64,000 nucleotides of DNA from Eriocheir sinensis (lineage: Eukaryota > Arthropoda > Malacostraca > Decapoda > Varunidae): contig NW_026111184.1 of the NCBI RefSeq assembly GCF_024679095.1, positions 541,452 to 605,451 of the forward strand. The letters run 5' to 3'. The position numbers and the translations under genes were made by a program. How positions within the stretch are numbered: the stretch's first letter is position 1; every line of letters starts with the position of its first letter. Positions 33,701 through 48,100 of this stretch are shown here, one piece after another. Below the pieces are notes generated by a model that saw only the letters and a program-made list of their open reading frames with translations, was not told where the DNA came from and made no database searches.

Positions 33701-34615
33701 AATAGCGTAAATTTATATAAAATATATATATAAAATATACATTAAATAATATAAATGTGTATAAAAATATATATACAAAATACACATAGAATAATGTAAA
33801 ATCGTATCAAAATAAATAAACAGAATATCAATAAAATAATGTAAATTTGTATGAAAATAAAGATGCAAAATACCCAAATAATAACGCATATTTTACAAAA
33901 TACACATAAAATAATTAAATTTGTATTAAAATAAATATACAAAATACACATACAATATGGTAAATTTGTATTGAAATAGATATGCAAAATAAACATAAAT
34001 AATGTAAATTTGAATCAAAATATATATACGAATACCCATAAAAGAGAGTAAATTTCTATGAAAATATATATTCAAAACACAAATAAAATTATATAAATAA
34101 GTATAAAAATATACATATCAAATACACCTAAAATAATGTAAATTCGTATAAAAATAAATAAACAAAATTACGATAAAAGATGCAAGATACACATTAAATA
34201 ATGTAAATATGAATAAAAAAATATATACAAAAAACAAATAGAATAATGTGAAATCGTATCAAAATAAATACACCGAATATTAATAAAATAATGTAAATTT
34301 GTATGAAAATAAAGATGCAAAATTCCCATCAAATAGCGCATTTCTTATAAAAATATATATACCAAAGTACACATAAAATATTTAAATTTGTATTGAAATA
34401 AATATACAAAATGCACATACAATAAGGTAAATTTGTATTAAAAGAGATATGCAAAAATACATATAAAACAATGTAAATTTGTTTCAAAATATATATACGA
34501 ATAACATAAAATAACGTAGATTTCTATAAAAATTATACAAAATACACATAAAATTAAGTAAATACGTATAAAAATAGATATACAAAATACACATAGAATA
34601 ATGTAAAATTGTTTC

Positions 34616-34630
34616 AAAAAAAAAAAAAAA
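34616..34630 (-). repeat. A15 homopolymer, partner of the T15 at 9653
   Basis: Fifteen A between AATTGTTTC and CACAATATAAATAA. It is the inverted counterpart of the 9653-9667 run. Confidence 0.94.
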
Positions 34631-34927
34631 CACAATATAAATAAAATTATGTAAATTTGTATGAAAATAAAAATGCAAAATACCCATAAAATAAAGCATA
34701 TTTTTTTAAAAATGCATATACAAAAATACACATAGCATAATTAAATTTGCATTAAAATTAATATACAAAATGCATATACAATAAGGTAAATTTGTATTGA
34801 AAAAATATGCAAAATACACATAAAACAGTGTAAATTTATTTTAAAATCTATATACGAATACTCACAAATCAACGTAGATTTCTATAGAAATATATATACA
34901 AAATACACATCAAATGATGGAAACACG

Positions 34928-35037
<110 letters not shown>

Positions 35038-35922
35038 TAAATAATGTAAATTCGCGTCAAAATAAATAAACAAAATATCAATAAAAGAATGAGTATTTCT
35101 ATGAAAATAGATATACAATATCCACATAAAATCACCTAAATTTGTATAAAACTATATATATACAAAAATACACAATAATAATTTAAATTTGTATGAAAAT
35201 GAATATACAAAATACACATAAAATTAGGTAAATTTGTATTGAAATACATTTACAAAATACACATAAAATAATGTAAATTTGAATGAAAATATATAAACAA
35301 ATACACTTAAAATAACGTAAATTTGTATAAAATATATATAAAAAATACACATTAAATAATGTAAATATGTATAAAAGAATATATACAAAAAACAAATAGA
35401 ATAATATAAAATCGCATCAAAATAAATACACAGAATATTAATAAAATAATGTAAATTTGTATGAAAATTAAGATGCAAAATACCCATAAAATAACGCATT
35501 TTTTATAAAAATATTTATGCCAAGACACATAAAATATTTGAATTTGTATTAAAATAAATATACAAAATGTACATACAATAAGGTAAATTTGTATTGAAAT
35601 AGATATGCATAATACATATAAAACAATGTAAATTTTTTTCAAAATATATATAGAATACACATAAAATAATGTAGATTTCTATGAAAATAAATATACAAAA
35701 TACATAAAATGAAGTAAATACGTATAAAAAAAGGTATACAATATACACATAAAATAATGTAAACTCGTATCAAAATAAATAAACAAAATACTAATAAAAG
35801 AATGTGTATTGTATATATATAAATATACAAAATACAAATAAAATAACGTAAATTTATATAAAACTATATACAAAAATACACAAAAGTAATTAAATTTGTG
35901 TGAAAATAGATATACAAAATAC

Positions 35923-36991
35923 ATGTGTATTTTGTATATTTATTGTCATACAAATTGAAATTATTTTTGTTTATTTTTTTATATATTTTCATACAAATTT
36001 TCGTTATTTAATGTGTATTTTGTATATTTATTTTTTCTACAAATATACGTTCTTTTATCTGAATTTTGTTTATTCAATTTGAAACGAATTTACCTTATTT
36101 TGTATATCTATTTTCATACAAATTAAAATACTTCTGTATATTTTTGTATATAGTTTTATATAAATTTACGTTATTTTATGTGTATTTTGTATATTTATAT
36201 TTTTACAAATACACATTCTTTTATTGGTATTTTGTATATTTATTTTGATACGAATTTACATTATTTTATGTGTATTTTGTATACAACTTTTTATACGTAT
36301 TTACTTCATTTTATGTGTATTTTGTATGTATATTTTTATAGAAATCTACGTTATTTTATGTGTATTCGTATATATATTTTGAAACAAATTTACATTGTTT
36401 TATATGTATTTTGCATATCTATTTCAATACAAATTTACCTTATTGTATGTGTTTTTTGTATATTTATTTTAATACAAATTTTTTGATGTGTATTTTGGTA
36501 TATATATTTTTATAAATAAAAAAATGCGTTATTTTATGGGTATTTTTATAAATATTTTGATACAAATCTACATTATTTTATGTATTTTGTATATACATTT
36601 CAATTCAAATTTAGCTTATTTTATCTGTATTTTGTATATCTATTTTCATACGAATTTAATTACTTCTGTGTATTTTTGTACATAGTTTTAAACAAATTTA
36701 CGTTATTTTATGTGTATTTAGTATATTTATATTTATACAAATACACATTCTTTTATTGGTATTTTGTTTATTTATTTTGATACGAATTTACATTATTTTA
36801 TGTGTATTTTGTATACATTTTCTTATACGTATTTACTTCATTATATGTGTATTTTGTATATATATTTTTATAAAAATCTACGTTATTTTATGTGTATTGG
36901 TATATATATTTTGAAACAAATTTACATTGTTTTATATGTATTTTGCATATCTATTTCAATACAGATTTACCTTATTGTATGTGTATTTTGC
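35923..36991 (+). repeat. Satellite block 17, T-rich strand on +
   Basis: T-rich-sense monomers, reverse complement of about 7190-8258. Ordered types can be followed from about 36180 to 36530, then a join to another part of the higher-order unit occurs near 36540. The block ends mid-monomer at TATTTTGCAAAAATATGC. Confidence 0.88.
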
Positions 36992-37984
36992 AAAAATATG
37001 CAAAATACACATAAAACAATGTAAATTTGTTTTAAAAATATATATACGAATACACATAAAATAACGTAGATTTCTATAGAAATATATATACAAAATACAG
37101 TTGAAATAATGTAAATACGTATAAAAATATATATACAAAATACATATTAAATAATGTTCATTGGTGTCAAAATAAATAAACAAAATATCATGAAAAGAAT
37201 GTGTATTTGTATGAAAATAGATATACAAAATACACATAAAATAACCTAAATTTGTATAAAACTATATACAAAAATACACAAAAATAATTTAAACTTGTAT
37301 GAAAATAAATATATAAAAAACATATAAAATTAGGTAAATTTGTATTGAAATACATATACAAAATACACATAAAATAATGTAAATTTGAATGAAAATATAT
37401 AAACATCTAGACTTAAAATAATGTAAATTTGTATCAAATATATATACAAAAAACACATTAAATAATGTAAATATGTATAAAAAAAATATATACAAAACAA
37501 AAATAAAATAATGTAAAATCGTATCAAAATAAATACAGAAAATATTAATAAAATAATGTAAATTTGTATGAAAATTAAGACGCAAAATACCCATAAAATA
37601 ACGCATTTTTTATAAAAATATATATACGAAAAAACATAAAATATTTGATTTTGTATTAAAATAAATATATATACAAAATACACATAAAATAAGCTAAATT
37701 TGAATTGAAATATACATATAAAATACATAAAATAATTTAAATTTGTATCATAATACTTATACAAATACACATATAATAACGTAAATTTGTATAAAAATAT
37801 ATAAACAAAATACACATTAAAAAATGTAAATACGTATAAAAAAATGTACAAAACACAGAAATAATCATGTAATTCGTATCAAAATAAATAGACAAAATAC
37901 CATTAAAATATTGTAAATTTCTATGAGGAAACATATACAAAATACACATAATTAACGCATATATCAATAAAAATATATATAATA
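36992..37984 (-). repeat. Satellite block 18, inverted
   Basis: A-rich-sense monomers, a direct copy of about 21000-21989. The exit is the shared A/T-only switch TATATATAATATAATATA at 37974-37991. Confidence 0.88.
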
Positions 37985-39868
37985 TAATATATTTTTATAC
38001 ATATTCAAAATATTTAATGTTTATTTTGTATATATATTTTATCCAAATTTAAGTTATTTTATATGTATTTGTTTATATATTTTCATACAAATTTACATTA
38101 TTTTATGTGAGTTTTGTATATGTATTTCAATACAAATTTGCCTAACTTTATGTGTATTTTGCATATCTATTCTCAAACAAACAAATTATTTTTGTGTATT
38201 TTTCTATATATTTTTATACAAATTTTAGTTATTTTATTTGTTTTTTGTATATATATTTTCCTACAAATATACATTCTTTTATTAGAATTTCGTGTATTTA
38301 ATTTTTTACGAATTTACATTATTTTATGTGTATTTTGTATATATATTTTTCTACGTATTTAAATTATTTTATGTGTATTTTATATATACATTTTCATAAA
38401 AAATTTGAAACAAATTTTATACAAATTTATGTTATTTTATGTGTATTTGTATATATATTTTCATACAATTTTATATTATTTCATGTGTATTCTTACATAT
38501 ATTTTATTACAAATTTACCTTATTTTATGTTTATTTTGTATATTTATTTCATTCAATTTTAAATTATTTAATGTGTATATTTGTATTTTTATTTAGGTTA
38601 TTTTATGTGTGTTTTCTATATATATTTTCATCCAAAATTACATTATTTTATTGTTTTTTTCTTAATTTAACTCGATACGAATTTAGATTATTTCATAGGT
38701 ATTTTGTATACATATTTTTATACTCATTTACATTATCTAATGTGTGTTTTGTATATGTTTTTTTATGCAAACTAATTTTATGTGCATTTTTGTACATATA
38801 TTTTTATAGAAACTTAAAACGTTATTTTATGTGTATTTTGTATGTTTTCTCATACAAATTTACATTATTTAATTAGTTTTTTGTTTATTTATTTTGATAC
38901 GAATGACTTGATTATTTGTGTATTTTGTAAATATTTTTTTATACGTATTTACATTACTTAATGTGTATTTTGTTTATATATTTTTTTTACAAATTTACGT
39001 TATTATATGTGTATTTGTTAAAAATAATTTGAAACGAATTTACTTTATTTTATGTATTTTGTATATATATTTCAATTCAAATTTAGCTTATTTTGTGTGT
39101 ATTTTGTATCTATTTTCATACAAATTTAAATACTTGTGTATTTTGTATATAGTTTTATACAAATTTACGTTATTTTATGTGCATTTTGTATACTTATATT
39201 TATACAAATACACATTCTCTTATTGGTATTTTGTTTATTTATATTTATACGAATTTACATTATTTTATGTGTATTTTGTATACATTTTTGATTCGTATTT
39301 ACTTAATTTTATTTGTATTTTGTATATATATATTTATAGAAATCTACGTTATTTTATGTGTATTCGTATATATATTTTGAAACAAATTTACATTGTTTTA
39401 TATGTATTTTGCATATCTATTTCAATTCAAATTTACCTTATTGTATGTGCATTTTGTATATTTATTTTAATACAAATTCAAATATTTTATGTGTATTTTG
39501 GTATATAAAATTTTATAAAAAATGCGTTATTTTATAGGTATTTTGCATCTTAGTTTTCATACAAATGTTCATTATTTTATTAATATTCTGTGTATATATT
39601 TTGATACGATTTTATATTATACTATTTGTGTTTTGCATATATTTTTTTATACATATTTTCATTATTTAATGTGTATTTTTTATATATATTTTATACAAAT
39701 TAACGTTATTTTAAGTGTATTTGTTTATATAATTTTATTCAAATTTACATTATTTTAAGTGTATTTAGTATATGTATTTCCATACAAATTTACCTAATTT
39801 TATGTGTATTTTGTATATTTATTTTCATACAAATTTAAATTATTTTTGTGTGTTTTTTTGTATATATA
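37985..39868 (+). repeat. Satellite block 19, T-rich strand on +
   Basis: T-rich-sense monomers, a direct copy of 21990-23913 (offset about 15,965 bp), including the rare run AACTTAAAACGTTATTTTATG (38812; 22857 in the partner). It ends at the TATAGAGTAAATTTC switch. Confidence 0.88.
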
Positions 39869-39967
39869 TATAGAGTAAATTTCTATGAAAATATATATTC
39901 AAAATACATATAAAATTATGTAAATAAGTATAAAAATATATGTATCAAATACACCAAAAAAAAATCA
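39869..39967 (-). repeat. Satellite block 20, two-monomer inversion
   Basis: About 100 bp in the A-rich sense: the first monomers of the sequence that follows the same switch at 23914 and 50329, cut short. The block turns back to the T-rich sense through CACCAAAAAAAAATCATAAA. Confidence 0.85.
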
Positions 39968-42900
39968 TAAAAATGTGTATTTTTGTAAATGTATTTTCAT
40001 AAAAAATGCTTTATTTTATGAGTATGTTGCAGCTTTATTTTCATACAAATTTACTTTATTTTATTGATACTCTGTGTATTCATTTTGATACGATTTTACA
40101 TTATTCTATGTATATTTTGTATATATATTTCATACAAATGAACGTTATTTTATGTGAATTTGTTTTCATTTCATACAAATTTACATTATTTCATGTGTAT
40201 TTTGTACATGTATTTAAATGCAAATTTAACTAATTATATGTGTATTATGCATATCTATTTTCATACAAATCGAAATTAATTTTGTGTATTTTAGTATATA
40301 TTTTTATTCAAATTTTCGTAATTTTATGTGTATTTTGTACATTTATTTTCCTACAAATATACGTTCTTTTATCGGAATTTTGTTTATTTATTTTGATACG
40401 CATTTTCATTATTTTAGGTGTATGTGATATATATATTTTTATACTTATTTACATAATTTTATATGTATTTTGAATATATATTTTCATAGAAATTTACTCT
40501 ATTTTATGTCTATTCGTATATATATTTTGATGCAAATTTACATTATTTATGTATATTTCGCATATCTATTTCAATACAAATTTTCTTTATTGTATGATTG
40601 TGCCTTTTCTATATTTATTTTGATGGAAATTTAATTATTTTATGTGTATTTTTGTATATATATTTTTAAACAAATATGCGTTATTATATGGGTATTTTGC
40701 AACTTTATTTTCATACAGATTTACATTATTTTATGTGTATTTTGTATATGTATTTAAAAAAAAAATTGCCTAATTTCATGTGTATTTTGCATATCTATTT
40801 TCAAACAAATTTAAATTATATTTGTGTATTTTTGTATATATTTTTATACAAATTTTTGTTATTTTATTTGTATTTTGTAAATAATTTTCCTACAAATATA
40901 CATTCTTTTAGAGGAAATTTTGTTTATTTATTTTGATACGAATTTACATTATTTTATGTGTATTTTGTATATATATTTTTCTATGTATTTACATTATTTT
41001 ATGTGTATTTTGAATATATATTTTCATAAAAATTTACGTAATTTTATTGTGTGTAATTGTATATATTTTGATAAAATATTTCATTATTTTATGTGTTTTT
41101 TGCATATCTATTTCAATAAAAATCTAGCTTATTGTATGTGTATTTTGTATATTTATTTTAACACAAATTCAATTATTTAATGTGTATTTTTGTATATATT
41201 TTTTTTTAAATATGAGTTATTTTATGGGTATTTTGCATCTTTAATTTTATAAATTTTTACATTACGTACATATCTTTTATACGTATTTACATTATTTAAT
41301 GTGTATTTAGTTTATATATTTTTATACAAATTTACGTTATTATATGTGTATTTGAATATATATTTTGATACAAATTTACATTATTTTATGTATTTTCTAT
41401 ATTTATTTCAATTCAAATTTAGCTTATTTTATGTGTCATTTGTATATCTATTTTTATACAAATTTAATTATTTTTGTTTATTTTTGTATATAGTTTTGTA
41501 CAATTTTACGTTATTTTATGTGTATTTTGTATATTTATATTTATACAAGCAAACATTCTTTTATTGGCATTTAGTTTATTTATTTTGATACGAGTTTACA
41601 TTATTTTATGTGTATTTTGTATACATTTTCTTATACGTATTTACTTCATTTTATGTGTATTTTGTATATATATTTTTATAGAAATCTACGTTATTTTATG
41701 TGTATTCGTATATATATTTTGAAACAAATTTACATTGTTTTATGTGTATTTTGCATATCTATTTCAATACAAATTTACCTTATTGTATGTGCATTTTGTA
41801 TATTTATTGTAATACAAATTTAAATATTTAATGTGTATTTTGGTATATATATTTTCATAAAAATTGCGTTGTTTTATGGGTATTTTGCATCTTTATTTTC
41901 ATACAAATTTACATTATTTTATTAATATTCTATGTATTTATTTTGATACTATTTTACATTATTCTATTTGTGTTTTGTATATATTTTTTTATACATATTT
42001 ACATTATTTAATGTGTATTTTCTATATATATTTCATACAAATTTACGTTATTTTAAGTGTATTTGTTTATATATTTTCATTCAAATTTACATTATTTTAT
42101 ATGTACTTTGTATATGTATTTCAATAGAAATTTAACTACTTTTATGTGTATTTTGTATATTTATTTTTATACAAATTTAAATTATTTTTGTGTATTTTTT
42201 TAATAGAGTTTTATACAAATTTACAATATTTTATGTGTATATTGTATATCTATTTTCATACAAATACACATTCTTTTATTTATATTTTGTTTATATATTT
42301 TGATGCGAATTTACATTATTTAATGTGTATTGTGTATATATATTTTTATACGTATTTACGTCATTTCATGTGTATTTTGTATATATTTCAATAGAAATAT
42401 ACGTTATTTTATGTGTATTCGTATATATATTTTGAAACAAATATACATTGTTTTATATGCATTTTGTATATTTTTTCAATACAAATTTACCTTATTGTAC
42501 GTGCATTTTGTATATTAATTTTAATACAAATTTAATTATTCTTTGTGTATTCTTGTATATGTATTTTTAAAAAAATATGCTTTATTCTATGGGTATTTTG
42601 CATCTTTATTTTCATACAAAACTACATTATTTTATTGATATTCTGTGTATTTATTTTGATACGATTTTACATTATTCTATGTATATTTTGTATATCTATT
42701 TTATACAAATGTACGTTATTTTATGTGAATTTGTTTTCATTTCATACAAATTTACATTATTTTATGTGTATTTTGTACATGTATTTAAATACAAATTTAA
42801 CTAATTATATGTGTATTTTGTACATCTATTTCCATACAAATTGAAATTTATCTTTTTGTTTTTTGTATATATTTTTATTCAAATTTTCGTAATTTTATGT

Positions 42901-43078
42901 TTATTTTGTATATTTATTTTCCTACAAATATACGGTCTTTTATCGGAATTTTGTTTATTTATTTTGATACGAATTTTCATTTTTTTAGGTGTATTTGATA
43001 TATATATTTTTTTATATTTATTTACATAATTTTATATGTATTTTGAATATATATTTTCATAGAAATTTACTCTATATG
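39968..43078 (+). repeat. Satellite block 21, T-rich strand on +
   Basis: T-rich-sense monomers, reverse complement of about 50329-53560. It contains a full 16-monomer unit at 41685-42397. The join at about 41275 (ATTACGTACATATC) also occurs at about 12013 and, inverted, near 31145 and 52118. It ends in the mirror form of the TAGAGTAAATTT switch. Confidence 0.89.
39968..43078 (+). repeat. Inverted repeat 3, left arm (partner about 50329-53560)
   Basis: Landmark coordinates sum to about 93,370-93,390 with block 24. Shared markers are the ATTACGTACATATC join, the GTGAATTTGTTTTCATTTC monomers and one complete higher-order unit in each arm. Confidence 0.8.
41685..42397 (+). repeat. Complete 16-monomer higher-order repeat unit (713 bp)
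   Basis: Same monomer order as the 12.4-kb unit, from the D-type TCTACGTTATTTTATG at 41685 to the next D-type at 42398. Matching length and order at two distant sites shows that the roughly 0.71-kb period is a real higher-order unit. Confidence 0.85.
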
Positions 43079-43084
43079 TATATA

Positions 43085-44945
43085 CAAAAAAACACAAAAA
43101 TAATTTAAATTTGTATGAAAATAAATATACAAAATACACATAAAATTAGGTAAATTTGTATTGAAATACATATAAAAAATACACTTAAAATAATGTATAT
43201 TTGAATGAAAATATATAAACAAATACACTTAAAATAACGTTAATTTGTATAAAATATATATAAAAATACAAAAAATTAAATAATGAAAATATGTATAAAA
43301 AAATATATACAAAACACAAATAGTATAATATAAAATCGTATCAAAATATATACACAGAATATTAATAAAATAATGTACATTTGTATGAAAACTAAGATGC
43401 AAAATACCTATAAAATAATGCATTTTTTATAAAATTATATATACCAAAATACACATAAAATATTTGAATTTGTATTAAAATAAATATACAAAATGCACAT
43501 ACAATACGGTAAATTTGTATTGAAATAGATATGCAAAAAACATATAAAACAATGTAAATTTGTTTCAAAATATATATACGAATACACATAAAATAACGTA
43601 GATTTCTATAAATATATATATACAAAATACAAATAAAATAAGTAAATACGACTCAAAAATGTATACAAAATACACATAAAATAATGCAAATTCGTATAAA
43701 TATAAATAAACAAAATACCAATAAGAGAATGTGTATTTGTATAAATATAAATATACAAAATGCACATAAAATAACGTAAATTTGTATAAAACTTTATAAA
43801 AAAATACACAGAAGTAAGTAATTTGTAAGAAAATAGATATACAAAATACACACAAAATAAGCTAAATTTGAATTGAAATATATATACAAAATACATAAAA
43901 TAAAGTAAACTCGTTTTAAAATATTTTTAACAAATACACATATAATATTTTTAAATAAAATATATAAACAAAATACACATTAAGTAATGTAAATACACAA
44001 ATACACAAATACACAAAATAATCAATACACAAATAATCAAATAATACACAAATAATCAAATCATTCGTATCAAAATAAATAAACAAAAAACTAATTAAAT
44101 AATGTAAATTTGTATGAGAAAACATATACAAAATACACATAAAATAACGTTTTAAGTTTCTCTAAAAATATATGTACAAAAATGCACATAAAATTAGTTT
44201 GCATAAAAAAATATATACAAAACACACATTAGATAATGTAAATGAGTATAAAAATATGTATACAAAATACCTATGAAAGAATCTAAATTCGTATCGAGTT
44301 AAATTAAGAAAATAACAATAAAATAATGTAATTTTGGATGAAAATATATATAGAAAACACACATAAAATAACCTAAATACAAATACAAATATACACATTA
44401 AATAATTTAAAATTGAATGAAATAAATATACAAAATATACATAAAATAAGCTAAATTTGTAATAAAATATATGTAAGAATACACATAAAATAATATAAAT
44501 TTTTATGAAAATATATATACAAATACACATAAAATAACATGAATTTGTATAAAATTTGTTTCAAAATATATATACGAATACACACAATAAAATAACGTAA
44601 ATTTTATGAAAATGTATATATAAAATACACATAAAATAGTTTAAATACGTAGAAAATATATATACAAAATACATAAAATAATGTAAATTGTAAAATTACA
44701 CAAAATTCCAATAAAAGAATGTATATTTGTAGGAAAATATATATACAAAAACAAATAAAATAACTAAAATTTGTATAAAAATATATACAAAAATACACAA
44801 AAATAATTTATATTTGTTTGAAAATAGATATGCAAAAAACACATACAGTTAGGCAAATTTGTATTGAAATACATATACAAAACTCACATAAAATAATATA
44901 AATTTGAATGAAAATATATAAACAAATACATATAAAATCACGTAA
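43085..44945 (-). repeat. Inverted copy of block 11/19 sequence
   Basis: Reverse complement of about 22080-23910 (coordinate sum about 67,000) and a same-sense relative of about 56380-58050. The rare AACGTTTTAAGTTTC run at 44147 mirrors 22857 and 38812. Confidence 0.8.
43992..44066. repeat. Local short-period expansion (ACACAAAT / AATAATCAA units)
   Basis: Between GTAATGTAAAT and TCATTCGTATC the sequence is several tandem copies of ACACAAAT and then ACACAAATAATCAA-like units. The related loci near 57255 and 60390 carry ACACAAATAATCA once, so this is a local expansion of about 8-14 bp units. Confidence 0.85.
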
Positions 44946-44953
44946 ATTTGGAT

Positions 44954-45189
<236 letters not shown>

Positions 45190-48100
45190 TATTTATGTGT
45201 ATTTTGTATATGTTTTCTCATAGAAATTTACATTATTTTATTGGTATTTTGTCTATTTATTTTGATACGAATTACATGATTATTTGTATTTTTTACATTT
45301 TTTATACGTATTTACATTATTTAATGTGTATTTTGTTTATACATTTTATACAAATTTACGTTATTATATGTATTTGTATAGGTATTTTGATACAAATTTA
45401 CATTATTTTATGTATTTTGTATATATATTTCAATTCAAATTTAGCTTATTTTATGTGTATTTTGTATATCTATTTATTTTAATACAAAATCAAATATTTT
45501 ATGTTTTTTCGTATATATATTTTATAAAAATGCGTTATTTTATGGGAATTTTGCATCTTAATTTTCATACAAATTTACATTATTTTATTAATATGTTCTT
45601 TATTTATATTTATACGATTTTACCTTATTTTATTTGTGTTTTGTATATATTTTTTTATACATATTTACATTATTTAATGTTTTTTTTTGTATATATATTT
45701 GATACAAATTTTACGTTATTTTAAGTCTATATGTTTATATATTTTCATTCAAATTTACATTATTTTATGTGTATTTTGTATATGTATTTCAATACAAATT
45801 TACCTATTTTTATATGTTTTTTGTATATTTATTTTCATACAAGTTTAAATTATTTTTGTGTATTTTTGTATATAGTTTTATACAAATTTAGGTTATTTTA
45901 TGTGTATTTTATATATCTATTTTCACACAAATACACATTCTTTTCATGATATTTTGTTTATTTATTTTGACACGAATTAACATTATTTAATATGTATTTT
46001 GTATATATATTTTTATACGTATTTACATTATTTCAAGTGTATTTTGTATATATATTTCTATAGAAATCTGCGTTATTTTATGTGTATTCGTATATATATT
46101 TTGAAATAAATTTACATTGTTTTATGTATTTTTTGCATATTTTTTCAATACAAATTTACCTTATTGTATGTGCATTTTATATATTAATTTTAATACAAAT
46201 TTGATTAATCTATGTGTATTTTTGTATATGTATTTTTATAAAAATATGCTTTATTTTATGGATATTTTGCATCTTTATTTTCATATAAATTTACGTTATT
46301 TTATTGATATTCTGTGTATTTATTTTGATATGTTTTTACATTATTCTATGTGTATTTTGTATATATATTTTATATAAAATGTATTTGTTTTCATTTCATA
46401 CAAATCTACATTATTTTATGTGTTTTTTGTACATGTATTTAAATACAAATTTAACTAGTTATATGTGTATTTTGTATATCTATTTTGTATGTATATTTTC
46501 ATAGAAATTTACTCTATTTTATGAGTATTCGTATATATATTTTGATACAAATTTACATTATTAATGTGTATTTTGCATATCTATTTCAATACAAATTTAC
46601 TTTATTGTACGTGCATTTTGTATATTTATTTTAATACAAATTTAATTATTTTATATGTATTTTTGTATATATATTTTTATGCAAATATGCGTTATTATAT
46701 GGATATTTTGCATCTTTATTTTCATACAAATTTACATTATTTTATTGATATTCTCTTTATTTATTTTGATACGATTTAACATTATTCTATGTGTTTTTTG
46801 TATATATATTTTTTTATACATATTTACATTATTTAATGTTCATTTTGTATATATATTTTATCCAAATTTACATTATTTTATGTGTATTTGTTTATATATT
46901 TTCATACATATTTACATTATTTTATGTATTTTTTGTATATATATTTTTCTACGTATTTAAATTATTTTATGTGAATTTTGTATATACATTTTCATAAAAA
47001 AATTTCGTTATTTTATTGTGTGTATAAGTATATATTTTGATACAAATTTTATACAAATTCATGTTATTTAATGTGTATTTGTATATATATTTTCATACAA
47101 ATTTATATTATTTTATGTGTATTTTTTCATATATTTCATTACAAACTTACCTTATTTTATGTTTATTTTGTATATTTATTTCATTCAATTTTAAATTATT
47201 TTATGTGTATATTTGTATTTGTATTTATGTTATTTTATGTGTATTTTGTATATATATTTTCATCCAAAATTACATTATTATATTGGTATTTTTTTAATTT
47301 AATTCGATACGAATTTAGATTATTTCATAGGTATTTTGTATATTTATTTTTATACTCATTTACAATATCTAATGTGTGTTTTGTATATATATTTTTATGC
47401 AAATTTATTTTATGTTCATTTTTGTACATATATTTTTGTTAGAAATTTGGGTTATTTTATGTATATAGTTTTATATAAATTTACGTTATTTTATATGCAT
47501 TTGGATATTTATATCTATACAAATACACATTCTTTTATTGCTATATTGTTTATTTATATTTATACGAATTTATATTATTTTATGTGTAATTTGTATACAT
47601 TTTTTTATGCGTATTTACTTAATTTTATGTGTATTTTATATATGTATTTTTATAGAAATCTACGTTATTTTATGTGTATTCGCATATATATTTTGAAACA
47701 AATTTACATTATTTTATATGTATTTTGCATATCTATTTCAATACAAATTTACCTTATTGTATGTGCATTTTGTTTATTTATTTTGATACAAATTCAAATA
47801 TTTTATGTGTATTTTGGTATCAATAATTTTATAAAAAATGCATTATTTTATAGGTATTTTGCATCTTAATTTTCATACAAATTTACATTATTTTATTAAT
47901 ATTCTGTGTATATATTTTGATACGATTTTACATTATTCTATTTGTGTTTTGTATATATTTTTTTGATACATATTTATATTATTTAATGTGTATTTAGTAT
48001 ATATATTTCATACAAATTTACGTTATTATGTGTATTTGTTTATATATTTTCTTTCAAATTTACATTATTTTATGTGTATTTTGTATATGTATTTCAATAG

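Larger units (their letters stand above)
36992..39868 (+). repeat. Direct duplication B, copy 2
   Basis: Partner of 21000-23913, offset about 15,965-15,995 bp, with the same internal switch and the same exit switch. Confidence 0.84.
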
